Below, in pieces: positions 22,841 to 29,005 of a stretch of 29,005 nucleotides of DNA. The position numbers and the translations under genes were made by a program. Under the pieces are notes generated by a model. It was given only the letters and a program-made list of their open reading frames with translations, was not told the origin of the DNA and made no database searches. The number at the start of each line of letters is the position of its first letter. Position 1 is the first letter of the stretch. Source of the DNA: CAZEZY01 sp964516635 (GTDB lineage: Bacteria > Pseudomonadota > Gammaproteobacteria > Burkholderiales > Burkholderiaceae_C); the NCBI GenBank assembly GCA_964516635.1, contig CAZEZY010000013.1, positions 1-29,005 on the forward strand, in the 5' to 3' direction.

Positions 22841-24203
22841 TTTATCTCTCAGGCTTGCGATCACGCTGAGTCTATCCATACTGTGCATTGCAGCAATGTA
22901 TCTGATCATTCAATCGATCGTGGTTGAACGATTTTCAGACTCGCTGGTCAAGCAAAGTCTGCTTGGGCAAGCCGCCGACATTTCAGAAGGTCTTCGAATT
23001 GATCAGTCCACTGGCGCTGTCAATGTGAACCTTGAGCCTCAGGATGCATTTGGTTTTGATGCCTATTATGCAAATCTTCAGTTTCGGGTTCTGGATTCGG
23101 GAGGGCAGGTTGTTGCGTCCTCTGTGGAGAAATTCAATTCTTTGCTGGATGGTGTTCCTTTGGAAGATCAATCGAACCACTACGCTCGCAAGATCGTGGA
23201 CGGAGTGGACCTTCATATAGTATCGGTTCATCATCAGCTAGGTAATCAGTTGTTCACAGTTCAGCTGGCGAGAAGTGACGGTTTCACACAGCTGGCACAT
23301 CAAGCGATTACCCCGGCAGTCGCCGAGACAGTCGGGATGGTCGCTGTCGTGTCCATTCTGATTATTTCATTTATGTCATACCTTGGCATCCGGAGTCTAT
23401 TGAGGCCCATTCGCGATGTGAGCGAAGCCGCGAGCTCGATGGATCAGACGAATCTGTCGGAAAGGCTGCGGTTTGATCATTTGCCTTCTGAAATACACCC
23501 ACTGATTCATGCATTTAATGGTATTCTGGATCGTTTGGAATTGGCATTTTCAAGTCAGCAACGTTTTTTCTCGAATGCAGCCCATGAACTGAAAACCCCG
23601 CTCGCTCTATTGCGCGCTCAGCTGGATTCAAGCCCACAAAAGACCAGCGAACAGACACTTCAGTACATTGATTCGCTCGGTCGCACCGTCAACCAGCTCC
23701 TCCATCTGGCAGAAATCAGTTCAGGACGTGCGCGCCCCATGCGATCGGTTGCGGTTATCGATGCTGTTGAGGAAGCTGCCCAATTTTTGTCCTGGCGCGC
23801 TGACAGAAAATCAGTGACCATTTGCATTACGCAGTCGCGAGGTGTCGACGTCAGACTTCATGCGGATCCGGGTGAATTGTTTGTTCTCGTGAAAAACATT
23901 TTGGAAAACGCAGTCGATTTTGCACCCATTGACAGCACGATTTATGTCCGGATCAGGCCTGATTACTTTGAAGTGGAGGATCAGGGGTGTGGTATTTCTA
24001 AGGAGGACAGAGAGCGCGTTTTTGATCGTTTCTGGAAAGGATCTCAAACAGACAGGCAGGGGTCAGGATTGGGGTTGGCCATCTGCAAGGAAATTGCAGT
24101 GGCCCACGGCTGGTCGATCAGTTGTTCAAGTGAACCGGGCAAAGGTGCCGTGTTCAGGGTCACCACGGCGTTGTTGAGTCCAACCAGCGGCAACAGCAGA
24201 TAG
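22812..24203 (+). CDS. Membrane sensor histidine kinase
   Basis: Inner-membrane sensor kinase of 463 residues, partner of the response regulator whose gene it overlaps. Helix 1 is at about 15-37 and helix 2 at about 172-193; between them lies a periplasmic sensor domain of about 135 residues with FGFDAYYANLQFRVLDSGGQVV, similar to QseC/TctE-type domains. A HAMP-like linker (about 195-245) leads to the H-box with H258 in NAAHELKTPLALLRAQ. The ATPase domain has the N-box (LVKNILENAVDFAP), G1 (DQGCGIS, 390-396) and G2 (GSGLGLAI, 417-424), so the enzyme looks intact. ATG 22812 is preferred to an upstream in-frame ATG at 22731, which would add residues inside the regulator gene. The signal sensed is unknown. 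Codon use is AT-richer than in the left part of the window. Confidence 0.93.
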   Translation: MVWRFVKTSSLSLRLAITLSLSILCIAAMYLIIQSIVVERFSDSLVKQSLLGQAADISEGLRIDQSTGAVNVNLEPQDAFGFDAYYANLQFRVLDSGGQVVASSVEKFNSLLDGVPLEDQSNHYARKIVDGVDLHIVSVHHQLGNQLFTVQLARSDGFTQLAHQAITPAVAETVGMVAVVSILIISFMSYLGIRSLLRPIRDVSEAASSMDQTNLSERLRFDHLPSEIHPLIHAFNGILDRLELAFSSQQRFFSNAAHELKTPLALLRAQLDSSPQKTSEQTLQYIDSLGRTVNQLLHLAEISSGRARPMRSVAVIDAVEEAAQFLSWRADRKSVTICITQSRGVDVRLHADPGELFVLVKNILENAVDFAPIDSTIYVRIRPDYFEVEDQGCGISKEDRERVFDRFWKGSQTDRQGSGLGLAICKEIAVAHGWSISCSSEPGKGAVFRVTTALLSPTSGNSR

Positions 24204-24326
24204 GCTGACGTTGTGCGTGAAAGTTGGTGCCTGCGTGGCCCGTAGAGCACAACAGACTGGGCGGACTCAAACCAAGCACTCACCGCCAGCGGTTCACTGA
24301 CGATTCGGACACGCCCAGGACATGCC

Positions 24327-24569
24327 GTGGTTCGCACCTGTTTCCGGCAAGCGGGGCGTCATCGCACCTTCGCCAACGGCATGACTGGGGACGCGATCAT
24401 TTCATGCCAGATGATCGGCGTGTACAAACCCAATCCGGATGCCTATCAAACGGCGGTACGATGGCTGGGCACCGCGCCCGAAGTCATCCTCCTGGTGGCC
24501 TGTCACCATTTTGCACAGATGAATGCGCGTCTTGACTCCGCAATCAAACTCGCCACTCGAGTGGCCTGA
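24327..24569 (+). pseudogene. C-terminal remnant of a type II haloacid dehalogenase-like (HAD) gene
   Basis: Residues from about codon 21 on match the C-terminal half of HAD type II dehalogenases: DAIISCQMIGVYKPNPDAY, with the catalytic Lys of the YKP motif, then WLGTAPEVILLVACHHF and the end LATRVA. The loop after the VACH block, which normally carries an Asp ligand, reads HHFAQMN, so the acidic residue is missing. The N-terminal half with the nucleophile Asp (DxxGT) is absent: the region 24204-24326 shows nothing like it in any frame. A short fragment, IAPSPTA, in another frame near 24359 may be the remains of the preceding strand, implying a frameshift as well. An inactive gene relic lying seven bases before the DUF6194-like gene. 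Confidence 0.6.
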
Positions 24570-24576
24570 GAACCCT

Positions 24577-25035
24577 ATGGATGTTGTTTCAATCACCAAG
24601 TACCTCGACACCACCTTCCCTGACATTCACAGGGTTTCGGCCTGGGGTGAGACATCCTTCTTCTACAACCCCCATCGAAAGCTCCCACGGGGTATCTACT
24701 TTGCAACGATCAAGGAGAAAAATGGCCAGAACGACCGAGCGTCCGATCTGGATCGATCCGATGTCTTTCGCTTGAACATCGGTATCTCCCGATGGACGTA
24801 TCGATCGCTGTTTGGACAGCAGCCATCCCGACCTCAAGCCGGTGGGGTCGTCGATACAGGACACGATTTCACAGCGCTTGATCAATTGATGCCTCATCCG
24901 GTCTATGGCTGGATGTCATGGGTTGCGGTGCTCAACCCGAGTGCCACCACGTTTGAGGCCATCAAACCCCTGCTCTCGGAGGCGTGCAGTCTGGCTGTTC
25001 AAAAATTCACCCGGCGAGTGGTGCAGACAAGATGA
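24577..25035 (+). CDS. DUF6194-like protein
   Basis: Soluble protein of 152 residues with no signal peptide or membrane segment. It resembles the DUF6194 family, of unknown function: an opening like MDVVSITKYLDTTFPDIHRV, then WGETSFFYNPHRKLPRGIYFATI, SDVFRLNIGISRWTYRSLFG, FTALDQLMPHPVYGWMSWVAVLNPS and TFEAIKPLLSEA. Many homologues occur in actinobacteria and scattered proteobacteria, which hints at transfer. The frame is open from 24523, but ATG 24577 gives the family start; there is no clear Shine-Dalgarno sequence. It sits directly after the HAD relic and 51 bp before the convergent nitroreductase-like gene. The protein looks complete. Confidence 0.8.
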   Translation: MDVVSITKYLDTTFPDIHRVSAWGETSFFYNPHRKLPRGIYFATIKEKNGQNDRASDLDRSDVFRLNIGISRWTYRSLFGQQPSRPQAGGVVDTGHDFTALDQLMPHPVYGWMSWVAVLNPSATTFEAIKPLLSEACSLAVQKFTRRVVQTR

Positions 25036-25086
25036 CTTCCTCTTCAGAGAATAGGGATTGCGCGTGACTCGATCGAGCATCAAAAC

Positions 25087-26262
25087 TCAGGCCCGCACAA
25101 AGGCGGCCAGCGTCCGTCGCGGGGTGGCAGGTACCGGCTTATCGGTATAGCCCAGTCGGCAAAACATATGCAATGTCTCGTCATCCGGCGTGACGGGTGC
25201 TGGACGATTGAGTATCATTTGGTGCGCACTGGCGTAATGGGCTGCCATTTCAGGGAACTCCTGCAAGGCTTGACTCATGGGATGCACGCCCAATCCCAAT
25301 TCGGTGGCCTTGAGCTGCAGTCGAACGTAGGCACGCCCAGCATGGATCTGGTCTGATCGTCCATTCTTGCCGCTCAACCAGACGAATCCCATCGCGGTAC
25401 GGCTGCTACCTTCCATTTGGGCCATCATCGCCTTGAATGCCTGGCTGCCCTCCTCGGGAGGCGTGCTCCGGTCGAACAGGCCTATGGTGGTGAGTGCCCG
25501 GGCCATCCATGTGTTGATGGCCAAGCCATCGCGGTGCTGAAGTATCTCGTCGGGCCCCACCCGCAGCAGTTGCAAGGTCTCCAGGACCGTGCGGGACGTC
25601 AGGAATTCAACCTGCGCCGACTTCACGCAGAGTTCACGAAGCGCAGGGAGATCGGCCGGGGTCACCGTTCCGCCCACTCGAACCGCCTTGTCGCTCACGC
25701 TGGCCATCAGCAAACGCAACGTCTGCTCCGAGACCTGACGACTCAGATCAAAGTCGGATTTGGGCGTGTGCCGCTTAAGCACGTGGGCAAATAGTGGGTC
25801 ATTAACCGCGCCGGTATGCTGAAGCGTGAGGCGAGCAATCGGCCGACTGTCCCATTCCTTGAGGGCGGGACCGAGCTCACCCTGTGGCCACAGGGTCACT
25901 TCCACCGCAATTCCCCGAGAGGCCAGGGCGATCACCAGCAGTTCGATGAAGGCGCCGTGTCCGATCAGAATCTGTCGGCCAAAAGGGTCCGTCTGCGGCA
26001 ATATGCGATCAGGGTCTGTCATCACGGTGATAACGCCGCTCTCCCGCAAATCAACCAGCCACGGCTGGATGTTGTGAGGGTTGGGTGCCGTGATCGCAAA
26101 GGCAAGGGCATAGCGGCAAGGGTCGGCTTCGTTTCGTGGGCCACCCCAAGCTTCCACCGCCTGGTCTGGGTAGTCGCTGCTCAGCGAGCAGCCAGTCATG
26201 GGAGCTGTGGCTGCAATGACAAGGCCTCCCCCCACCAGTCGTATGCAGGTTCTACGCTCCAT
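25087..26262 (-). CDS. Nitroreductase-family (Acg-like) Tat-type lipoprotein
   Basis: Protein of 391 residues in the nitroreductase-fold group that includes mycobacterial Acg and many Tat-signal proteins. The N-terminus has twin arginines (MERRTC), a hydrophobic stretch and a lipobox MTGC (C25), so export by Tat and lipid anchoring are likely. The FMN-fold motif APNPHNIQPWLVDL (compare APSxHNxQPW) lies at about residues 57-70, and FGRQILIGHGAFIELLVIALASRG follows. The C-terminal half has GFVWLSGKNGRSDQIHAGRAYVRLQLKATELGLGVHPMSQALQEFPEM, typical of the fold. ATG 26262 is chosen because GGAG sits six bases upstream; an ATG two codons earlier directly abuts the GGAG. It forms an operon with the upstream membrane protein (57-bp gap). 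Redox substrate unknown. Confidence 0.82.
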   Translation of the reverse strand: MERRTCIRLVGGGLVIAATAPMTGCSLSSDYPDQAVEAWGGPRNEADPCRYALAFAITAPNPHNIQPWLVDLRESGVITVMTDPDRILPQTDPFGRQILIGHGAFIELLVIALASRGIAVEVTLWPQGELGPALKEWDSRPIARLTLQHTGAVNDPLFAHVLKRHTPKSDFDLSRQVSEQTLRLLMASVSDKAVRVGGTVTPADLPALRELCVKSAQVEFLTSRTVLETLQLLRVGPDEILQHRDGLAINTWMARALTTIGLFDRSTPPEEGSQAFKAMMAQMEGSSRTAMGFVWLSGKNGRSDQIHAGRAYVRLQLKATELGLGVHPMSQALQEFPEMAAHYASAHQMILNRPAPVTPDDETLHMFCRLGYTDKPVPATPRRTLAAFVRA

Positions 26263-26319
26263 TGTCATCTCCGTTCATGGGCACTGATTGGGTATGCCTG
26301 ACTGTCGTGGCAGGTAGTC

Positions 26320-27060
26320 TCACGCGGATCGCCGAAGTGCCCGCCACAGGAAGAGCAGCCCAAGGGCCATGAACCAGAGCTGTATCCCTGTTGTCGACAC
26401 CACGATCGACACCGGCGGCGTGATGCCAAAGAGTTCAAGCGCCGGCAAGGCGACCAGGACACCCACCGCGAGCCCACTCATGCCGGCCCAAACCGGTAAC
26501 TGACGCTCTCGCAAGATCAAGAGGCCGGTGGCGATGGCCCAAATGGCCGCGAAGGCTGCAACCCCCAGCATCTCCCCTATGGCACCCCCCCAGGCGTTGA
26601 TGGCAGCCTGCATGGTCTCGATGGCTGCGCGTCCTTCATCAGACAAGCCCGGGGCGGCATGGGCCTCAGCCAGTGCCACGCTACCGGTGAGCCAGCGCAA
26701 AATACCGATCGCCCTCGCGAGCGCCGAGGCTGCCGCCGCGCCGATGGCGATCAATGCCAGTACGCCGAGCGACCCAGGGCGTGCCGCCAAAAAGACGGTC
26801 ACAACGCCGGTGACCAGAAACAACAGCGAGTAGCCGAGGTAAAGGCCGTAGCCCATCTGCACTGCATCGAGCTCCTTTAACAGCAACGGCAGCATCTGCG
26901 CAGGGGGAAAGTCAAGGCTGTCGGGCCATTGGATGGCACCGCCAAGTACCGCCATGGGTGCAAAAAGGCCAAAGCCCTGTAGCAGCAGGATCAACCCTGC
27001 CATGAGAAAAATGCCACGAGGCCTGGTGTTGTCGTCACCGGTCAATTCATGTTGCGACAT
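26320..27060 (-). CDS. Multi-pass membrane protein, DUF4386-like
   Basis: Inner-membrane protein of 246 residues with about six hydrophobic segments: GIFLMAGLILLLQGFGLFAP, YLGYSLLFLVTGVVTVFLA, LGVLALIAIGAAAASALARA, IGEMLGVAAFAAIWAIATGLL, AGMSGLAVGVLVALPAL and VSTTGIQLWFMALGLLFLW. The arrangement, with RAIGILRWL before an extracytoplasmic loop and a Glu inside the fourth segment, resembles DUF4386; the function of that family is unknown, so the match is tentative. The frame is open to 27147; ATG 27060 gives the most natural cytosolic start, though ribosome sites are weak for all candidates. It is first of a two-gene operon with the nitroreductase-like lipoprotein and is divergent from a LysR gene. 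Confidence 0.75.
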   Translation of the reverse strand: MSQHELTGDDNTRPRGIFLMAGLILLLQGFGLFAPMAVLGGAIQWPDSLDFPPAQMLPLLLKELDAVQMGYGLYLGYSLLFLVTGVVTVFLAARPGSLGVLALIAIGAAAASALARAIGILRWLTGSVALAEAHAAPGLSDEGRAAIETMQAAINAWGGAIGEMLGVAAFAAIWAIATGLLILRERQLPVWAGMSGLAVGVLVALPALELFGITPPVSIVVSTTGIQLWFMALGLLFLWRALRRSA

Positions 27061-27088
27061 GGGGGATCCGTTTCTCATCGATGAGGTG

Positions 27089-27144
27089 ATTGTGTCTAGA
27101 TGCCGCACTCGTACACAATTGCCTGTATTTGAGATTCTGTATTT
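27089..27144. promoter_or_regulatory. Repeats in the membrane protein/LysR divergent region
   Basis: The 89-bp gap holds ATTGTGT (27089-27095) and its exact inverse ACACAAT (27113-27119), 17 bases apart, plus a direct repeat CTGTATTT at 27123-27130 and 27137-27144 that ends five bases before the LysR start. The positions suit autoregulation by the LysR protein, one element for activation of the divergent operon and one blocking its own start. No binding is shown by the sequence itself. Confidence 0.4.
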
Positions 27145-27149
27145 CATTC

Positions 27150-28034
27150 ATGAATACCTCCTTCTCCTGGTCCCTCGTACGCTCGTTCCTGGCCGTGCTT
27201 GAACATGGCAGTCTTCTGGCGGCGGCACGGCACCTGCAGTCAAGCCAGCCCACGATCGGTAGACACGTCGCGGAACTGGAGTCACAGCTTGGGGTCGTTC
27301 TCTTTGACCGCACCGGTCGGGGCCTGGTGCCCACCGAAGCAGCCCTTCGCCTCGCGGACTCGGCGCGTACCATGCAAAGCGGAGCCGATCAGCTGGCGCG
27401 AACTGTCGAGGGTGCAGACCGATCGATATCGGGCACGGTACGCATCACCGCAAGTCAGCCCGTGTCGTGTTATGTCCTTCCCCCATTGCTTGCGCAGATG
27501 CGCCTGTCACTGCCCGAGGTGCAGGTCGAACTGGTGGCCAGCAACTCAGTGAGCAATCTCCTGCGGCGAGAGGCCGATATAGCGGTCCGGATGGTTCAGC
27601 CCGAACAGGCCACGGTCATTGCTCGACGGGTGGGCAAGGTGACCATCAGGGCCTGCGCCCACCAGGATTACCTGCGGCGTCGTGGCGTCCCACGACAGCC
27701 TGCCGATCTTCTGAACCACGACCTCATTGGCGGGGACCGCAACGACGACACCCTCAAAGGCTTCGCAGCCGGTGGCATGGCTGCGACGCGGGAGCACTTT
27801 GCTTTCAGGACCGACGACTTGATTGTGGCATGGGAAGCCGTTCGGGCCGGGCTGGGGATCGGCTTTGTCAGCGAGCACCAAATCCGAACCGATTCCGCAG
27901 TCATGCCGCTACTGCCGAAACTGAAAATCCGACCTTTTCCGGTGTGGCTGGTGGTTCACAAAGAGATCCGCACCAGCAAGCGAATCCGAGCCGTCTACGA
28001 TTTTCTGGCCGATGCATTACCTGCTGTGGTCTGA
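27150..28034 (+). CDS. LysR-family transcriptional regulator
   Basis: DNA-binding regulator of 294 residues. The N-terminal winged helix-turn-helix is clear: VRSFLAVLEHGSLLAAARHLQSSQPTIGRHVAELESQLGVVLFDRTGRGLVPTEAA. The effector domain (about 90-290) follows with RITASQPVSCYVLPPLLAQM, EADIAVRMVQPEQATVIAR and AGLGIGFVSEHQ, typical of the AphB/ToxR-like LysR group. The frame is open to 27090, but ATG 27150 matches the usual start. It is divergent from the membrane protein/nitroreductase-like operon and probably regulates it. Just past its stop lies a truncated gene on the opposite strand, so the 3' flank is a rearrangement joint. Confidence 0.92.
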   Translation: MNTSFSWSLVRSFLAVLEHGSLLAAARHLQSSQPTIGRHVAELESQLGVVLFDRTGRGLVPTEAALRLADSARTMQSGADQLARTVEGADRSISGTVRITASQPVSCYVLPPLLAQMRLSLPEVQVELVASNSVSNLLRREADIAVRMVQPEQATVIARRVGKVTIRACAHQDYLRRRGVPRQPADLLNHDLIGGDRNDDTLKGFAAGGMAATREHFAFRTDDLIVAWEAVRAGLGIGFVSEHQIRTDSAVMPLLPKLKIRPFPVWLVVHKEIRTSKRIRAVYDFLADALPAVV

Positions 28035-28048
28035 ATCCGCTCGTTCGC

Positions 28049-28135
28049 TCAGACTTCATGGCCCTGTGTGAGCGCCTGCTTGACGACCAACCCACCCGTG
28101 AAGCCGGTGGCACCGAAAAGAGCGACTCGGGGCAT
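28049..28135 (-). pseudogene. 28-codon stub of an NmrA-like NAD(P)-binding gene
   Basis: Minus-strand frame MPRVALFGATGFTGGLVVKQALTQ followed by GHEV and TGA. This is the first beta-alpha-beta unit of an NmrA/atypical SDR protein, with the GATGFTG dinucleotide motif; relatives continue after GHEV with TALVR and run to more than 200 residues. Here a stop follows at once and the sequence passes into the LysR 3' flank. The start is well placed: five bases after the SDR stop, with GGAAAGGTGG as ribosome site, so it was once the next gene of that operon. The loss was probably a deletion that fused the operon to the LysR region. The stub might still be translated. Confidence 0.6.
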
Positions 28136-28140
28136 TGCCG

Positions 28141-28869
28141 CTACCACCTTTCCACGGAGGGGCGCAGATCCAGTTCAAAGGTCCATGCATCGTGTGGCTG
28201 TCTGTGCAACCACCAGTAGGCCTCTGCGATGTGGTCCGGGTTCAGAATGCCATGAGGACCGACCTCTGCCACGTGCTGTGCAAAGTGTTCACGTGTGAAG
28301 GCGGTGTCGATCAGACCGTCGATGATGACATGCGCCACATGCAAGCCTTGTGGACCGAACTCCCGCGCCATCGACTGGGCCAGCGCCCGCAGCGCCGCCT
28401 TGCCGCCGGCAAAGGCGGCAAAACCTGCCGCGCCGCGCTGGCTGGCCGTGGCGCCGGTAAAAAGAAGGGTGCCACGCCCACGAGGCAGCATCACGCGCGC
28501 AGCCTCACGACCAGCCAGAAAGCCCGCCAAGGCACACATTTCCCAGACCTTGAAGTACTTCTGCGCCGTGGTCTCCAAGATGGGGAACCGAACATTGCCT
28601 CCCACGTTAAACACCACGACCTCAACCGCCCCGACTTCCGCTTCGATGTGCTGGAAGAATTTGATCACCTCATCTTCGCGTCGTGCGTCCAGTCCCAACG
28701 CGAGCGCCCGACCGCCCTGAGCCGTGATCTGGTCGACCAGCGGTTTCAAGGCCGCCTCCGTGCGCCGGGCCACGCACACGGTAAAGCCTTCCTTGGCGAA
28801 GCGTCGAGCCACCGCTGCTCCGGTGGCGTCACCGGCACCGATCACACAACAGACACCTGGTCCGGGCAT
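28141..28869 (-). CDS. SDR-family oxidoreductase-like protein with Tyr-to-Phe active site
   Basis: Short-chain dehydrogenase/reductase-fold protein, 242 residues. The N-terminal nucleotide motif is GAGDATG (11-17), slightly off the classical TGxxxGxG. VVVFNVGGN (84-92) stands in for the usual NNAG. The catalytic motif YxxxK reads FAGGK (F153, K157), so the proton-donating Tyr is missing while Lys remains. The active-site Ser position falls in FTGATAS (137-143). This GFAAFAGxKxALRALAQSMA pattern recurs in a known subgroup, so it is probably not a mutation but a family trait; catalysis by the standard SDR mechanism is doubtful. AAGGAG lies six bases before ATG 28869, which is preferred to the open frame up to 28998. 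Co-oriented with a GST-like gene upstream and the NmrA stub downstream. Confidence 0.85.
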   Translation of the reverse strand: MPGPGVCCVIGAGDATGAAVARRFAKEGFTVCVARRTEAALKPLVDQITAQGGRALALGLDARREDEVIKFFQHIEAEVGAVEVVVFNVGGNVRFPILETTAQKYFKVWEMCALAGFLAGREAARVMLPRGRGTLLFTGATASQRGAAGFAAFAGGKAALRALAQSMAREFGPQGLHVAHVIIDGLIDTAFTREHFAQHVAEVGPHGILNPDHIAEAYWWLHRQPHDAWTFELDLRPSVERW

Positions 28870-28891
28870 GGCGTTCTCCTTGGTGAAGGCC

Positions 28892-29005
28892 TCAGGCCCG
28901 GGCGGTGGGGCGGGCAGATACCTGGGCAAACCAGCGCGACAGGTGGGCCATCTCCGACGGGATGCGCAAACCGACCGCTTTGCCCAGGACGCAAGCACAC
29001 TGTGC
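28892..29005 (-). CDS. Glutathione S-transferase-like protein (3' end only)
   Basis: The last 37 codons of a gene reading from beyond the right edge to TGA 28894-28892. The fragment includes GLRIPSEMAHLSRWFAQVSA followed by RPTARA, which matches the final helices of bacterial glutathione S-transferases (compare IPxELPHLxxWxxxVxARPA). GSTs conjugate glutathione to electrophiles or act as peroxidases in the cytosol. The glutathione-binding N-terminal domain is outside the window, so class and activity are unknown. It is followed after 22 bp by the SDR gene, so the two are probably one operon. Confidence 0.65.
   Translation of the reverse strand, partial: AQCACVLGKAVGLRIPSEMAHLSRWFAQVSARPTARA

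Noticed and set aside
1..29005. Search for tRNA/rRNA genes, CRISPR repeats, transposases, phage integrases and toxin-antitoxin pairs
   Set aside because: None could be supported on either strand; the regularly repeated motifs seen are short promoter-region repeats.

Overview
The window looks like chromosomal DNA of a betaproteobacterium, probably order Burkholderiales and Comamonadaceae-like. The grounds are high GC with strong third-position GC bias in most genes, a Bug/TctC-type binding protein, a tandem glycine riboswitch of the betaproteobacterial kind, and the style of the Ugp, LysR, MocR and RND genes. Taxonomy is inferred from content; no rRNA or other marker gene is present. I saw no tRNA, rRNA, CRISPR array, insertion sequence or phage gene.

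Layout. (1) 1-5300: the 3' end of a PPK2-type polyphosphate kinase gene, then a complete ugpB-A-E-C-Q operon for import of glycerol-3-phosphate and glycerophosphodiesters and for their hydrolysis. A candidate Pho box precedes ugpB, and a stem-loop lies between ugpB and ugpA. (2) 5305-6812, minus strand: a DadA-type FAD amino acid dehydrogenase gene behind a well-formed tandem glycine riboswitch. (3) 6869-10124: a Bug-type binding protein and an M20 amidohydrolase in one operon, divergent from a LysR regulator. (4) 10205-12598: a MocR/PdxR-type regulator divergent from an EamA (DMT) transporter. (5) 12642-19074: a TetR regulator divergent from a three-gene RND efflux operon (outer-membrane lipoprotein, adaptor lipoprotein, permease). 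The shared promoter region holds a perfect 19-bp inverted repeat in which the two promoters interlock.

(6) 19107-20882, minus strand: an acyl-CoA thioesterase-like protein and an uncharacterised multi-pass membrane protein. (7) About 20883-24203: a more AT-rich stretch with an interrupted small reading frame, a small outer-membrane beta-barrel gene and an OmpR-type two-component system directly behind it. (8) 24204-28135: a decayed haloacid-dehalogenase-type fragment, a DUF6194-like gene, and a Tat/lipobox nitroreductase-like protein with a membrane protein divergent from a second LysR regulator. A 28-codon stub of an NmrA-like NAD(P)-binding gene follows. (9) 28141-29005, minus strand: an SDR-family protein whose catalytic Tyr is Phe, and the 3' end of a glutathione S-transferase-like gene.

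How the genes work together: the left part is about phosphorus, with polyphosphate kinase beside organophosphate uptake. The centre is amino acid or amide metabolism and small-molecule export, in modules each with a local regulator. The right part is accessory and shows clear gene decay. I did not find a complete, clearly new biological system. The best candidates for novelty are the glycine-riboswitch control of a DadA-like dehydrogenase, the interlocked palindromic efflux promoter, and the AT-rich beta-barrel/two-component islet.
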